Positions 47,538 through 55,920 of a stretch of 64,000 nt of DNA are shown here, in pieces. The first letter of the stretch is position 1. Each line of letters starts with the position of its first letter. Position numbers and translations under genes: made by a program. A model generated the notes under the pieces. That model saw only the letters and a list, made by a program, of their open reading frames with translations, searched no databases and was not told the origin of the DNA. The stretch comes from Micromonospora globbae (GTDB taxonomy: Bacteria > Actinomycetota > Actinomycetes > Mycobacteriales > Micromonosporaceae): the NCBI RefSeq assembly GCF_003610785.1, contig NZ_RAQQ01000013.1:124001-188000 (forward strand), read 5' to 3'.

Positions 47538-48521
47538 GTGTCAACGCAGGTGCCCGCGCTCCTCGACGGCCTGGTGGACGACGCCGCCGTCTTCCCGCCC
47601 GGCAGCGCCGCCCTCCCGGACGCGGTCGTCGCGCACCGCGGTCACCGCCGTGCGTGGTACGCCGACCTCGTCGGGCCGCTCCTGGTCCCGGCCTCGGCCG
47701 TCGTGGCGGGCCGTCTCAACGGCCTCGTCGACCCCGCCGAGGGCTTCGTGGTCGGCGTCATCGGCGACACCGGGGTGGAGGGACTGCCGTCCGCGCTGTC
47801 GGTCCTGGCATCCCGCGGCGTGACGGCCCGGCAGGTCGAGGTGGCCGTCGCGAAGCGGGGTGAGGACCCCCTGCCCGGGATCGCCGGCCTGCTGGAGTCG
47901 ACCCTGGCCGGCGTCGACGCCGTCTACGCCGAGGTCCCGCTGACGTTCGGGCTCATGGGCGCGCTGGACCGGCTCGCCGCGGCCCGGGCCGACGGGGCGC
48001 CGGTCGCCGCGAAGTTCCGCACCGGCGGGCTGGCCGCCGAGCTGTTCCCGACGCCGGCCGAGCTGGCCGCCGTGATCTGCGCCTGCCGGGACCGCGACCT
48101 GCCCTTCAAGCTGACCGCCGGGCTGCACCACGCGGTCCGACACCTCGACCCGGAGACCGGGTTCACCCACCACGGCTTCGTGAACGTGCTGGCCGCCACG
48201 CTCGCCGCGGCGGCGGGCGCGGGACGGGAGGGCGTCACCGAACTGCTCACGGCCGCCGACCCACGGCCGCTCCTGAGCTGGGTCGAGGGCCGGCTGGAGA
48301 CGCCCCGCCCGCTGTGGGTGGGCTACGGCTCGTGCAGCATCGGGGAACCACTGACCGACCTGGTCCGCCTCGGCCTGCTGACCGGGCCGACACGCGACGA
48401 CCCGGCCGCCGCACGCGGCGGGACCGGCGTGGATCCGGTCGCCGTACGCGGCGGGACCGGCGTCGAGCGGCACGAGGGCGGGAACCGGACCGACGACTCC
48501 GACGGGGGCGAGGGCGTATGA
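47538..48521 (+). CDS. Conserved-looking protein of unknown function in the homogentisate operon
   Basis: 327 residues, soluble, no signal peptide. Distinctive blocks: DDAAVFPPGSAALPDAV (about 14-30), AAKFRTGGLAAELFP (about 157), PFKLTAGLHHAVRH (about 189), THHGFVNVLAA (about 210) and LWVGYGSCSIGEPLTDLVRLG (about 258). Alternating strand/helix pieces and Lys at strand ends (AKFRTGG, FKLTAGLHH) suggest a TIM barrel. I recognise no named family. The last 45 residues are low complexity with a repeated RGGTGV unit. Its stop overlaps the FAH ATG, and it shares a promoter region with hmgA, so it almost surely belongs to tyrosine/homogentisate breakdown; isomerisation of maleylacetoacetate is the missing step. 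Confidence 0.75.
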   Translation: MSTQVPALLDGLVDDAAVFPPGSAALPDAVVAHRGHRRAWYADLVGPLLVPASAVVAGRLNGLVDPAEGFVVGVIGDTGVEGLPSALSVLASRGVTARQVEVAVAKRGEDPLPGIAGLLESTLAGVDAVYAEVPLTFGLMGALDRLAAARADGAPVAAKFRTGGLAAELFPTPAELAAVICACRDRDLPFKLTAGLHHAVRHLDPETGFTHHGFVNVLAATLAAAAGAGREGVTELLTAADPRPLLSWVEGRLETPRPLWVGYGSCSIGEPLTDLVRLGLLTGPTRDDPAAARGGTGVDPVAVRGGTGVERHEGGNRTDDSDGGEGV

Positions 48522-49714
48522 CCTGGGTGACGGGTGCCGACGGATCGGCGTACGGGGTGACGAACCTGCCGTACGGGGTGTTCGTGCACGGCGAGCGGGA
48601 GCCGCGCATCGGCGTACGCGTCGGTGACTTCGTGCTCGACCTGGCCGGCGCCGAGGCCGCCGGTCTGGTGCTGGCCGCCGGGGCGCTGGGCCGGCCCACC
48701 CTCAACGCGTTCATGGCGCTCGGGCGTCCGCAGTGGACGGCCGTGCGGCAGCGCCTCACCGAGCTGCTCACCGACCCGGCGCACCGGGCCGCCGTGGAAC
48801 CGCTGCTGGTGCCGCTCGGCGAGGTCCGGCTGCTGCTGCCGTTCGAGGTGGCCGACTACGTCGACTTCTACTCGTCCGAGCACCACGCGGCCAACGTCGG
48901 GCAGATCTTCCGACCGGGGCAGCCGCCGCTGCTGCCCAACTGGCGGCACCTGCCGATCGGCTACCACGGCCGAGCCGGCACGGTGGTCGTCTCCGGCACC
49001 CCGGTGACCCGCCCCTGCGGGCAGCGGCCGGGCCCCGAGGGCCCCACGTACGGCCCGTCGGCCCGGCTGGACATCGAGGCCGAGGTCGGCTTCGTGGTGG
49101 GCGTACCCAGCCCGCTGGGCTCCCGGGTCTCCGTCGACGACTTCGCCGACCACGTCTTCGGCGTGGTGCTGGTCAACGACTGGTCGGCCCGCGACATCCA
49201 GGCCTGGGAGTACCAGCCGCTCGGGCCGTTCCTCGGCAAGTCGTTCGCCACCTCGGTCTCGGCGTGGGTGACCCCGCTGGACGCCCTCGCCGACGCGTTC
49301 CGGCCGGGCCCCGAGCAGGACCCGCCGGTCGCCGACTACCTGCGCGACGTGCCGCACCTCGGGCTGGACCTGCGGCTCCAGGTCGAGTGGAACGGCGAGC
49401 GGGTCAGCGAGCCGCCGTTCGCCACCATGTACTGGACGCCGGCCCAGCAGCTCGCCCACCTGACCGTCAACGGAGCCTCGCTGCGGACCGGGGACCTCTA
49501 CGCCTCCGGCACCGTCTCGGGGCCGGAGCGCGGGCAGGTCGGCTCGTTCCTGGAACTCACCTGGGGCGGGGCCGAGCCGGTGAAGCTCGACGGCGGTACG
49601 CGCACCTTCCTGGAGGACGGCGACACGGTCACCATCACGGCGACCGCTCCCGGCCCCGACGGCACCACCGTCGCCCTCGGCGAGGTCACCGGCACCATTC
49701 TGCCCGCCCGCTGA
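48518..49714 (+). CDS. fahA: Fumarylacetoacetase
   Basis: Hydrolyses fumarylacetoacetate to fumarate and acetoacetate, the last step of tyrosine catabolism. 398 residues: N-terminal SH3-like domain (YGVFVHGEREPRIGVRVGDFVLDL) and C-terminal FAH domain with DFYSSEHHAANVGQIFRP, LPIGYHGRAGTVVVSGTPV, LDIEAEVGFVVG and VNDWSARDIQAWEYQPLGPFLGKSF, the metal- and substrate-binding blocks of true FAH. The ATG overlaps the stop of the preceding unknown gene. A clean hairpin terminator follows. Confidence 0.95.
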   Translation: MTWVTGADGSAYGVTNLPYGVFVHGEREPRIGVRVGDFVLDLAGAEAAGLVLAAGALGRPTLNAFMALGRPQWTAVRQRLTELLTDPAHRAAVEPLLVPLGEVRLLLPFEVADYVDFYSSEHHAANVGQIFRPGQPPLLPNWRHLPIGYHGRAGTVVVSGTPVTRPCGQRPGPEGPTYGPSARLDIEAEVGFVVGVPSPLGSRVSVDDFADHVFGVVLVNDWSARDIQAWEYQPLGPFLGKSFATSVSAWVTPLDALADAFRPGPEQDPPVADYLRDVPHLGLDLRLQVEWNGERVSEPPFATMYWTPAQQLAHLTVNGASLRTGDLYASGTVSGPERGQVGSFLELTWGGAEPVKLDGGTRTFLEDGDTVTITATAPGPDGTTVALGEVTGTILPAR

Positions 49715-49728
49715 CCAGCGCCGATGCC

Positions 49729-49755
49729 CGGCGGCCGGTGCGTCACCGGCCGCCG
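49729..49755. terminator. Terminator of the fahA transcript
   Basis: 12-bp perfect stem (CGGCGGCCGGTG at 49729-49740 with its complement at 49744-49755) and a 3-nt loop, 14 bp after the fahA stop. Confidence 0.8.
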
Positions 49756-49770
49756 ACGATCGTGATCAGC

Positions 49771-49793
49771 CGATCGCACCATCTGTGCGATCG
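49771..49793. promoter_or_regulatory. Perfect palindrome upstream of the DUF397 gene
   Basis: CGATCGCAC-N5-GTGCGATCG, 9-bp perfect arms. It is distinct from the neighbouring fahA terminator and lies 118 bp upstream of the DUF397 start, where an operator would be expected; a second terminator is the alternative. Confidence 0.5.
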
Positions 49794-49910
49794 CCCCCGT
49801 ACCCTCCCGCGTTGATCGCTCCGGATTCCGACGCCCCGTCGCGCCGGACGGGCCCGTGACCGGTCCCGGCCGGTCCCGGCGGGGCGTCCCAACGCACAGG
49901 GAGGTAGTCA

Positions 49911-50120
49911 ATGCACGATCTTGCCGGCGCCGTCTGGCGTACCAGCAGCCGTTCCAACGACCAGGGCCTCTGCGTCGAGGTGGCCGACAACCTGGTCGAC
50001 GTCATCGGCGTCGTCGCGGTCCGCGACTCGAAGGACCCGGCGGGCCCCACGCTCGCCGTCAGCCCGCCGGGGTGGACGGCCTTCGTCGACGCGATCCGCG
50101 CGGGCCAGTTCGACCGCTGA
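49911..50120 (+). CDS. DUF397 domain protein (solitary)
   Basis: 69 residues covering the complete DUF397 domain: WRTSSRSNDQGLCVEVA at the start, VAVRDSKDPAGPTLAV in the middle and GWTAFVDAIRAGQFDR at the end. In actinomycetes such proteins are usually encoded beside an XRE-type helix-turn-helix regulator and behave like an antitoxin/regulatory partner. No such regulator is adjacent here. GGGAGG lies upstream of the ATG. A 9-bp-arm palindrome lies upstream. Confidence 0.85.
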   Translation: MHDLAGAVWRTSSRSNDQGLCVEVADNLVDVIGVVAVRDSKDPAGPTLAVSPPGWTAFVDAIRAGQFDR

Positions 50121-50233
50121 CCGCCGGACCAACCCCGGCACAGACGCACCGATCGGGGTCTCCGGTGGAAATTCCGCCCGGAGACCCCCGCTCCGTGTTC
50201 ACGCCGCGTACCGTCGAGGCCACGGGAGGTGGC

Positions 50234-50710
50234 ATGTCGACGGTGGCGGTTTCCGGTTTCATCGAGGCGTCCGCCGTGGACGTCTGGCGGCTCCTGACCG
50301 ATCCCCTCAGCCGGGCGGGGCGGGCCCTGGCCGGCCCGCTCGAACTGCTCACCTCCGGCCCCTTCGGCCCGGGCACCGCCTGGAGCGAGCCCCGCAGGCG
50401 GCCGGACGGCGCCGTCCTCGTGGAGGAGTTCTGGGTGGTGGAGGCGATACCACCGCGCCGCCTCGTGCTCTGCTCGCCCGGCGACGCCGTCGACCACCGG
50501 ATCACCTGGACGCTGCGTGGCGCGCCGCGCCGGCACCCGGGCGGCACGGCCGTCACCGTCAGCCTGGAGGCGCTGCCGTCCTCCGCGTCCGGCCGGGTGG
50601 TCGCGCTGCTCCTCGGCGGTCTGGCCGCCCGCGCCGTGGAGCGTGCCCTCCGGGGCGACCTCGCGGACCTCGCCGCCGCCGTCGAGGGCCCGACGGCCCG
50701 GGCGGCCTGA
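50234..50710 (+). CDS. SRPBCC-fold protein
   Basis: 158 residues with the START/Bet v1-like pattern: VSGFIEASAVDVWRLLTDP at the N-terminus, VEEFWVVEAIPPRRLVLCSPGDA in the middle, HRITWTLRGAPRRHPGGTAVTVSLEAL and a long C-terminal helix. Such proteins bind hydrophobic ligands or act as polyketide cyclases/AHSA1-like proteins. GGGAGGTGGC upstream of the ATG. The context gives no ligand. Confidence 0.7.
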   Translation: MSTVAVSGFIEASAVDVWRLLTDPLSRAGRALAGPLELLTSGPFGPGTAWSEPRRRPDGAVLVEEFWVVEAIPPRRLVLCSPGDAVDHRITWTLRGAPRRHPGGTAVTVSLEALPSSASGRVVALLLGGLAARAVERALRGDLADLAAAVEGPTARAA

Positions 50711-50769
50711 GCACCCGCCACCTGACACCCGCCGAGCGCCGCTGGGTAGGGTGCCGGGCGGAGGTGCGC

Positions 50770-52023
50770 ATGGGGTTCCGTAACGGCCGGCGGCGGGTCG
50801 TGCTGGTCGTCGCGGTCCTGCTCGCCGTCGCCACGGTGGCGACGATCGTCTACCGCGTGCTCGCCCCCGCCGAGGTCAGCACTGTCGCGCGTGCCGCGTA
50901 CCCGACCCCCGCCGATCCACCCGCCGGCGTGATCGGGCGGCTGCCCGTGGCCCCGCTCGTCGTGGACGACCGGCTGCGGGTGTACGCGGGCCACCGCCAG
51001 GTGTACGCGGACCGACCGGTCGACGGGCGGTACCGCACCACGCCGTTCTGGTCGTACCGCCGCTGGCCGGCCGAACTGGTCGGCGTGGTGGCGAGCGGTA
51101 CGACCGTGGTGAGCCGCTGGTCGGACGGCCGGCTCGTGGCGCTGGACGCGCGGGACGGGCGGGTGGCCTGGCGCGCCGACGGACCGGAGCCGGCGCGGAA
51201 GCCGGACGCCCGGCGCACCGGAGCGGCGATCGTGTGGGATCCGCCGGGGCTCTACCTCGCCCGCACCGGCGACGGCCGGGACGTGCTGGTGGCGACCGGC
51301 GCCGGCGAGGCGCGGGGCGTCGACCTGGCCGGCGGGCGCGAACTCTGGCGCGTCCCGCTGGGCGGCGACTGCCGCGTCGACGTCGGCACCACCTCGACGG
51401 GGCGGCTGGTGGGCGTGGACCGCTGCGCCGGCCCGGCGGCGGTCGAGTTCCGGGACGTGGCGACGGGCACGGTGACCGACCGCTGGCGGCCACCCGGCAC
51501 CGGTGACGACGTGGTGGTCACCCCGGTGGGCTGCCGGAGCGGGCGGTCGGAGTGCCCCGCCCTGCGTACGGCGGGGCCCGGTGACGCGGCGGGCCGGGGC
51601 TGGCTGGTCGGCCCCGGGGCGCCGGTGGCCGCGCCGGCGCTCGACCGGCTCGACACCCAGCTCGCCGGTGAGCAGGCGGTCGGGGTCGTCGGGGGCGTGC
51701 TCGTCGGGCGCTCCGCACGCACCGGCGCCGAGTCGTGGCGCCGCCCGGACCTCGGGCCGGGACGGGTGATCGCCGTCCAGCCCGACCGCGTGCACCTGCT
51801 GACCGACGCCAACGAGCTGGTCACGCTCGATCCCGTGACCGGCGCGGAGCGGTCCCGCTTCCCGCTGACCGTCGGCAGGGACGGCACGGGCTACGCGCCG
51901 GGGGCGGTGTACGCGTCGGGTGGCTACGTGGCCGTCGAACGGTTGCGCCGGCCGGTCGACCCGGACGCGGACGACCAGGGCTACTTCCTGTCCGCCGAGC
52001 CCGTGGTCCTCGCGGCGACCTGA
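50770..52023 (+). CDS. Membrane-anchored PQQ-like beta-propeller protein
   Basis: 417 residues: one N-terminal helix (about 8-28, RRVVLVVAVLLAVATVATIVY) followed by an extracytoplasmic beta-propeller with repeated PQQ-like units such as DGRLVALDARDGRVAWRADGP and RGVDLAGGRELWRVPLGGDC. Cys residues at CRVDV, DRCAGP, CRSG and CPAL could form disulfides. It resembles BamB-type repeat folds but is Gram-positive and anchored by a helix. A second protein of the same design is encoded at 56536. Start with GGAGG upstream. Ligand unknown. Confidence 0.65.
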   Translation: MGFRNGRRRVVLVVAVLLAVATVATIVYRVLAPAEVSTVARAAYPTPADPPAGVIGRLPVAPLVVDDRLRVYAGHRQVYADRPVDGRYRTTPFWSYRRWPAELVGVVASGTTVVSRWSDGRLVALDARDGRVAWRADGPEPARKPDARRTGAAIVWDPPGLYLARTGDGRDVLVATGAGEARGVDLAGGRELWRVPLGGDCRVDVGTTSTGRLVGVDRCAGPAAVEFRDVATGTVTDRWRPPGTGDDVVVTPVGCRSGRSECPALRTAGPGDAAGRGWLVGPGAPVAAPALDRLDTQLAGEQAVGVVGGVLVGRSARTGAESWRRPDLGPGRVIAVQPDRVHLLTDANELVTLDPVTGAERSRFPLTVGRDGTGYAPGAVYASGGYVAVERLRRPVDPDADDQGYFLSAEPVVLAAT

Positions 52024-52064
52024 GTCGCGTCCGACCCGAGCCGTCGACGCGCCTCGCAGCAGCC

Positions 52065-52094
52065 TCGACAAATCGGACATAAGTTACTTATAGT
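52065..52094 (+). promoter_or_regulatory. Promoter of the 55-residue secreted peptide
   Basis: TCGACA at 52065-52070, 18-bp spacer, TATAGT at 52089-52094, then 7 nt to the GTG. The stretch is strikingly AT-rich for this genome and has the best -10 in the window. Confidence 0.6.
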
Positions 52095-52101
52095 CACTCC
52101 T

Positions 52102-52269
52102 GTGCGACTTGTGGCAGCCCTCGTGGGCGTGATCGTCATCCTGATGAGCCCCGCTCCGGCCGACGCGGCGCCGGCGCACCGGACCTTCCAGGTGGCCCGG
52201 ACGCCCGGCGTCGACATCACCGTGCCGGCCGCGGTGAACCTGGCGGCCGGCGGTACGTTCGCCCGCTGA
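52102..52269 (+). CDS. Short secreted peptide (55 residues)
   Basis: GTG at 52102, stop TGA at 52267-52269. The peptide starts MRLVAALVGVIVILMSPAPA and continues DAAPAHRT, which is a complete Sec signal peptide with a likely cleavage site after ADA (residue 22). The mature part is about 33 residues (FQVARTPGVDITVPAAVN and a short tail), with no Cys. It has codon bias like real genes, a strong leaderless-type promoter and a downstream 16-bp terminator, so it looks like a complete transcription unit. No family recognised. Confidence 0.6.
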   Translation: MRLVAALVGVIVILMSPAPADAAPAHRTFQVARTPGVDITVPAAVNLAAGGTFAR

Positions 52270-52347
52270 GCGACCGGCCCGGAGGTCTGGCTGCCAGGCT
52301 GCCTGGCACAGCGCCCGGGTCCGGCGTCCCGCGCCGGCCACCTGATC

Positions 52348-52393
52348 GTCCGGTCCGGTCCGCTCACGACGGGGAAGGCGGACCGGACCGGAC
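52348..52393. terminator. Bidirectional terminator between the short peptide gene and hisC
   Basis: 16-bp perfect stem (GTCCGGTCCGGTCCGC at 52348-52363 with its complement at 52378-52393) around a 14-nt loop, in the convergent gap. Confidence 0.85.
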
Positions 52394-52399
52394 ACTCCG

Positions 52400-53503
52400 T
52401 CAGGCCAGCGCCGCCTCGGCGGCGGCCAGGAAGGCGTCGTTCTCGGCCGGGGTGCCGATGGTGACGCGTACGCCGTCACCGGCGAACGGCCGGACGATGA
52501 CGCCGCGCGACTCGCACGCCTTGCCGAACTCCACCGCCCGGTCGCCCAGCGGCAGCCAGACGAAGTTCGCCTGGCTCGCGGGGACGTCCGGGACGAACTT
52601 GCGCAGCGCCTCGGTGACCCGGTCCCGCTCGGCGACGACGAGGGCGCACCGCCGCTCCACCTCGTCGGCCTGTGCGAGCGCGGCGAGCGCGGCGGCCTGG
52701 GCCACCATGCTTGTGGAGAACGGGGTGACCACCTTGCGGACCGCGGCCGCCACCTCGGGCTGGGCGACCAGGAAGCCGACGCGGAGCCCGGCGAGGCCCC
52801 ACGCCTTCGACAGGGTGCGGAGCACCGCCACGTTCGGCCGGTCGAGGTAGGTCAGCCCGTCGGGCACCTCCGGATCGGTGACGAACTCCCGGTACGCCTC
52901 GTCGATCACCACCAGCACGTCGTCGGGCATGGCGTCCAGGAACCGGTCCAGCTCGGCCCGGCGTACGGCCGTGCCCGTCGGGTTGTTGGGGTTGCAGACC
53001 AGCACCAGCCGGGTCCGTTCGGTCACCGCCGCCGCCATGGCCGTGAGGTCGTGCCCGTGGCCGGGGTCGTTCGGCACCCGCACGCTGGTCGCGCCGCTGG
53101 TCGCCGCGATGATCGGGTACGCCTCGAACGAGCGCCACGAGTAGACGACCTCGTCGCCGGGTAGCGAGGTGGCCCGGACCAGGTGCTCGGCGAGCGCCAC
53201 TGAGCCGCAGCCGGTGGCGATGCGGTCGGCGTCCACCCCGTACCGCTGCGCCAGCGCGTCGCGGAGCGCGACGACGCCCATGTCCGGGTAGCGGTGCACC
53301 CCGGCGGCGGCCTCGGCGACCGCCTCCACGACGCCGGGCAGCGGCCCGTACGGCACCTCGTTGCTGGCCAGCTTGATCGCCTCGGGGAGCCCGAGTTCCC
53401 GGGCCAGGTCGGCGGGGCTGCGGCCGGGCACGTAGCTGGGCAGGGCGTCCAGGTCGGCGCGGGTGAGCCGCACCGCCGGGTCGGGTCGTCCGGTGTCGGT
53501 CAT
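52400..53503 (-). CDS. hisC: Histidinol-phosphate/aromatic aminotransferase
   Basis: PLP enzyme, fold type I. 367 residues with IKLASNEVPYGPLPGV, CNPNNPTGTAV, VVIDEAYREFV, the PLP-Lys in LRTLSKAWGLAGLRVGF and RPFAGDGVRVTIG. It belongs to the HisC/Pat group; mycobacterial Pat (HisC2) of this group works on phenylalanine/tyrosine. Because HPPD is two genes away and HGD/FAH are near, an aromatic aminotransferase producing 4-hydroxyphenylpyruvate is as likely as a histidine role. The ATG overlaps the stop of the RDD gene upstream (ATGA). Confidence 0.85.
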   Translation of the reverse strand: MTDTGRPDPAVRLTRADLDALPSYVPGRSPADLARELGLPEAIKLASNEVPYGPLPGVVEAVAEAAAGVHRYPDMGVVALRDALAQRYGVDADRIATGCGSVALAEHLVRATSLPGDEVVYSWRSFEAYPIIAATSGATSVRVPNDPGHGHDLTAMAAAVTERTRLVLVCNPNNPTGTAVRRAELDRFLDAMPDDVLVVIDEAYREFVTDPEVPDGLTYLDRPNVAVLRTLSKAWGLAGLRVGFLVAQPEVAAAVRKVVTPFSTSMVAQAAALAALAQADEVERRCALVVAERDRVTEALRKFVPDVPASQANFVWLPLGDRAVEFGKACESRGVIVRPFAGDGVRVTIGTPAENDAFLAAAEAALA

Positions 53504-54438
53504 GGGGTGTCTCCCGGGGGTTCGGAACGGGTGGCGGTGGGGGTGTGGCGGGGCACCTGCACGACGACGGTCTGGGCACGCTTGTCGTGCAGCGCCTGGC
53601 GCAGCGGGTGGTCGAAGAGGGGGGAGATCGCGTCGATGAGCTGGAGCAGCAGGCCCAGGCCGCAGCAGTACCAGAGCAGGGTCGGCAGGCCGAGCGTGTT
53701 CCACCGGCGCAGCGCCCGGCCGAACCCGAGGGGCTGGTCCGCGGTCAACGGCACGGCCCTGATCCCCATCACCCGCTTGCCGAACGTCTGGCCGCTCGAC
53801 GCCATGGTCGGCACCTCGTAGGCGAGCCAGAGCGCGGTGGCGATCAGCAGGATGGCCACCTGGAGGCCGCCGGCCTGTTCACCGATCTGCGGCAACCCCT
53901 CGGTCGAGGAGTTGCCGGCCATCGCCCGCCGGAACACCTCCCGCCAGTACGGGGCCATCTCCTGCACGAGCCGCCAGACGAACCAGCCGTTCACCACGAC
54001 GTTCAGCGCGAGGACGATGCCGAAGTCGATGAGCCGGGCGATGAGCCGGGCACCGAGGCCCGCCAGCGGGAGGCCGTGCGGTCGGGGCTCGGGCATGCGC
54101 GCCGCCCAGCCCGGGGGCGTCCAGCCGGGAGGCAGGCCCGGGTGGCCGTACCCCGGCGGGGGTTGCCAGCCGGGCGGCGGCCCGGCGGCCGGTGGCGCGG
54201 AGCCGGGCACGGCGGGCGGGGCCGACGCGGGAGCGCCGGGCGGCGCCGGTGCCGGCGGAGCCCCGGGCGAGGTGACGGGCTGCGGCACAGGGGCGGGCGG
54301 GGGCGCCTCCACCGGTGGCGGACCCTCCGGTGGGGTGGCGTCCACGGGGATGGGCGCACCGATCCAGCCCTCGCCGTCCCAGTACCGCCGGGTCTCGGGA
54401 TCGGCGGGGTCGACGTACCAGCCGGGTTGCACGCTCAC
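53500..54438 (-). CDS. DUF2510/RDD-family membrane protein
   Basis: 312 residues. N-terminal DUF2510 (PGWYVDPADPETRRYWDGEGW), a long Pro/Ala/Gly-rich linker (about 35-125) and a C-terminal RDD domain with three membrane helices: RLIARLIDFGIVLALNVVVN contains the Arg and Asp that give the family its name, and QTFGKRVMGIRAVPL follows. The GTG start is 6 nt after TAAGGT (54445-54450, minus strand), the leaderless spacing. It is coupled to hisC by a 4-nt overlap. RDD proteins may act in ion transport; a link to the aminotransferase is not obvious. Confidence 0.75.
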   Translation of the reverse strand: MSVQPGWYVDPADPETRRYWDGEGWIGAPIPVDATPPEGPPPVEAPPPAPVPQPVTSPGAPPAPAPPGAPASAPPAVPGSAPPAAGPPPGWQPPPGYGHPGLPPGWTPPGWAARMPEPRPHGLPLAGLGARLIARLIDFGIVLALNVVVNGWFVWRLVQEMAPYWREVFRRAMAGNSSTEGLPQIGEQAGGLQVAILLIATALWLAYEVPTMASSGQTFGKRVMGIRAVPLTADQPLGFGRALRRWNTLGLPTLLWYCCGLGLLLQLIDAISPLFDHPLRQALHDKRAQTVVVQVPRHTPTATRSEPPGDTP

Positions 54439-54503
54439 GCAGACACCTTAACGACGACCGTTTCCGCGAACCCGTGGTGAGGCGGGGCCGGCGGGGAAGC
54501 GAA

Positions 54504-54540
54504 GCCGCCGGCGGTGGGCGGGGGCCCACCGGCCGGCGGC
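54504..54540. terminator. Terminator of the hppD transcript
   Basis: GCCGCCGGCGGTGGG at 54504-54518 and CCCACCGGCCGGCGGC at 54525-54540 form a 15-bp stem with one bulge, 35 bp downstream of the hppD stop on the minus strand. Confidence 0.65.
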
Positions 54541-54574
54541 GTCGGGTACGAGGGTGAGATCACGCTCGCAAGTG

Positions 54575-55780
54575 TTACAGGTTGCCGCGCTTCTCCTGCT
54601 CACGTTCGATCGCCTCGAACAGGGCCTTGAAGTTGCCCTTGCCGAAGCCGAGCGAGCCGTGCCGCTCGATCAGCTCGAAGAAGACCGTCGGGCGGTCCTG
54701 CACCGGCTTGGTGAAGATCTGGAGCAGGTAGCCGTCCTCGTCGCGGTCGACGAGGATCTTGCGGGCCTTCAGCTCCTCGATCGGCACCCGCACCTCACCG
54801 ATGCGGGCGCGCAGCTCCGGGTCGTCGTAGTACGAGTCCGGGGTGTCGAGGAACTCGACGCCGGCCGCCCGCATCGCGTCGACGCTGGCCAGGATGTCGT
54901 TGGTGGCCACCGCGATGTGCTGGGCACCCGGGCCCTGGTAGAACTCCAGGTACTCGTCGATCTGCGACTTCTTGCGGGCGATCGCCGGCTCGTTGAGCGG
55001 GAACTTCACGCGTCGGGTGCCGTTGGCGACCACCTTGCTCATGAGGGCCGAGTAGTCGGTGGCGATGTCGTCGCCGATGAACTCCGCCATGTTGGTGAAG
55101 CCCATGACGCGCTTGTAGAACTCGACCCACTCGTCCATCCGGCCGAGCTCGACGTTGCCGACGATGTGGTCGATGGCCTGGAAGAAGCGCTTCGGCTGGA
55201 TGCCGGCGTCGATCATCGGCTGCCGGTCCACGATCGGCTCGCGGGCCACGAACCCGGGCAGGAACGGCCCGGTGTAGCGCGACCGGTCGACGAGGGTGTG
55301 CCGGGTCTCGCCGTACGTGGCGATGGCCGCCATCCGGACGGTGCCGTGCTCGTCGCTGACGTCGTGCGGCTCGACCAGGCCCGTGGCGCCCTGGCCGGTG
55401 GCGTGCGCGTACGCGGCGTCCACGTCCGGCACCTCCAGCGCGATGTCGCTGACACCGTCGCTGTGCTTCGTGACGTGCTCGGCGCCCTCGGCGCCGGGAC
55501 GGACCACGCCGGTGAGCAGGAACCGGGCCGAGCCGCTGGTCAGCACGTACTGGGCGTGGTCCCGGTAGCCCTGCTCCGGCCCCCGGTAGGCCACGCAGGT
55601 CATGCCGAAAGCGGTGGAGTAGTAGTGGGCGGCCTGCTTCGCGTTGCCCACCAGGAAGTGCACGTGGTCGAGGCCCTTGACCGGGAACGGGTCGCGGGTG
55701 ATGTCGTGGTCGACGGCACCGACGAGCCGGTCGACGTCGACGTCCTCGGTCGACTGGGGTCGGTCGATCGCCTGGGTCAT
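54575..55780 (-). CDS. hppD: 4-hydroxyphenylpyruvate dioxygenase
   Basis: Converts 4-hydroxyphenylpyruvate to homogentisate, the substrate of hmgA. 401 residues from the ATG at 55780 (GGGAGG 6 nt upstream); a longer in-frame start adds 30 residues without homology. Two VOC domains: KGLDHVHFLVGNAKQAAHYY and, in the catalytic half, FQAIDHIVGNVELG (His), GPGAQHIAVATNDI (His) and FFELIERHGSLGFGKGNFKALFEAIE (Glu), the 2-His-1-Glu iron site plus the C-terminal gate. Divergent from an Lrp-type regulator, 140 bp apart. Confidence 0.95.
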   Translation of the reverse strand: MTQAIDRPQSTEDVDVDRLVGAVDHDITRDPFPVKGLDHVHFLVGNAKQAAHYYSTAFGMTCVAYRGPEQGYRDHAQYVLTSGSARFLLTGVVRPGAEGAEHVTKHSDGVSDIALEVPDVDAAYAHATGQGATGLVEPHDVSDEHGTVRMAAIATYGETRHTLVDRSRYTGPFLPGFVAREPIVDRQPMIDAGIQPKRFFQAIDHIVGNVELGRMDEWVEFYKRVMGFTNMAEFIGDDIATDYSALMSKVVANGTRRVKFPLNEPAIARKKSQIDEYLEFYQGPGAQHIAVATNDILASVDAMRAAGVEFLDTPDSYYDDPELRARIGEVRVPIEELKARKILVDRDEDGYLLQIFTKPVQDRPTVFFELIERHGSLGFGKGNFKALFEAIEREQEKRGNL

Positions 55781-55920
55781 GGTGGCCTCCCTTGCGTACC
55801 GGCCGGCCTCGTGGGCCGCCGTGGGGATGGGTATGTGGCGAGGATCGCTGTGCCGGGGTGAGCTGGGCAACTGTCGCCGTAAACGGTGGTCAGGTTGCGC
55901 ATTCGGTACCGTCGTATCCC

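Noticed and set aside
55792..55920. Longer N-terminus for the Lrp-type regulator
   Set aside because: The extra 43 codons lack similarity to Lrp proteins and lie in the divergent promoter region; the GTG at 55921 has TACCGT at the leaderless distance.
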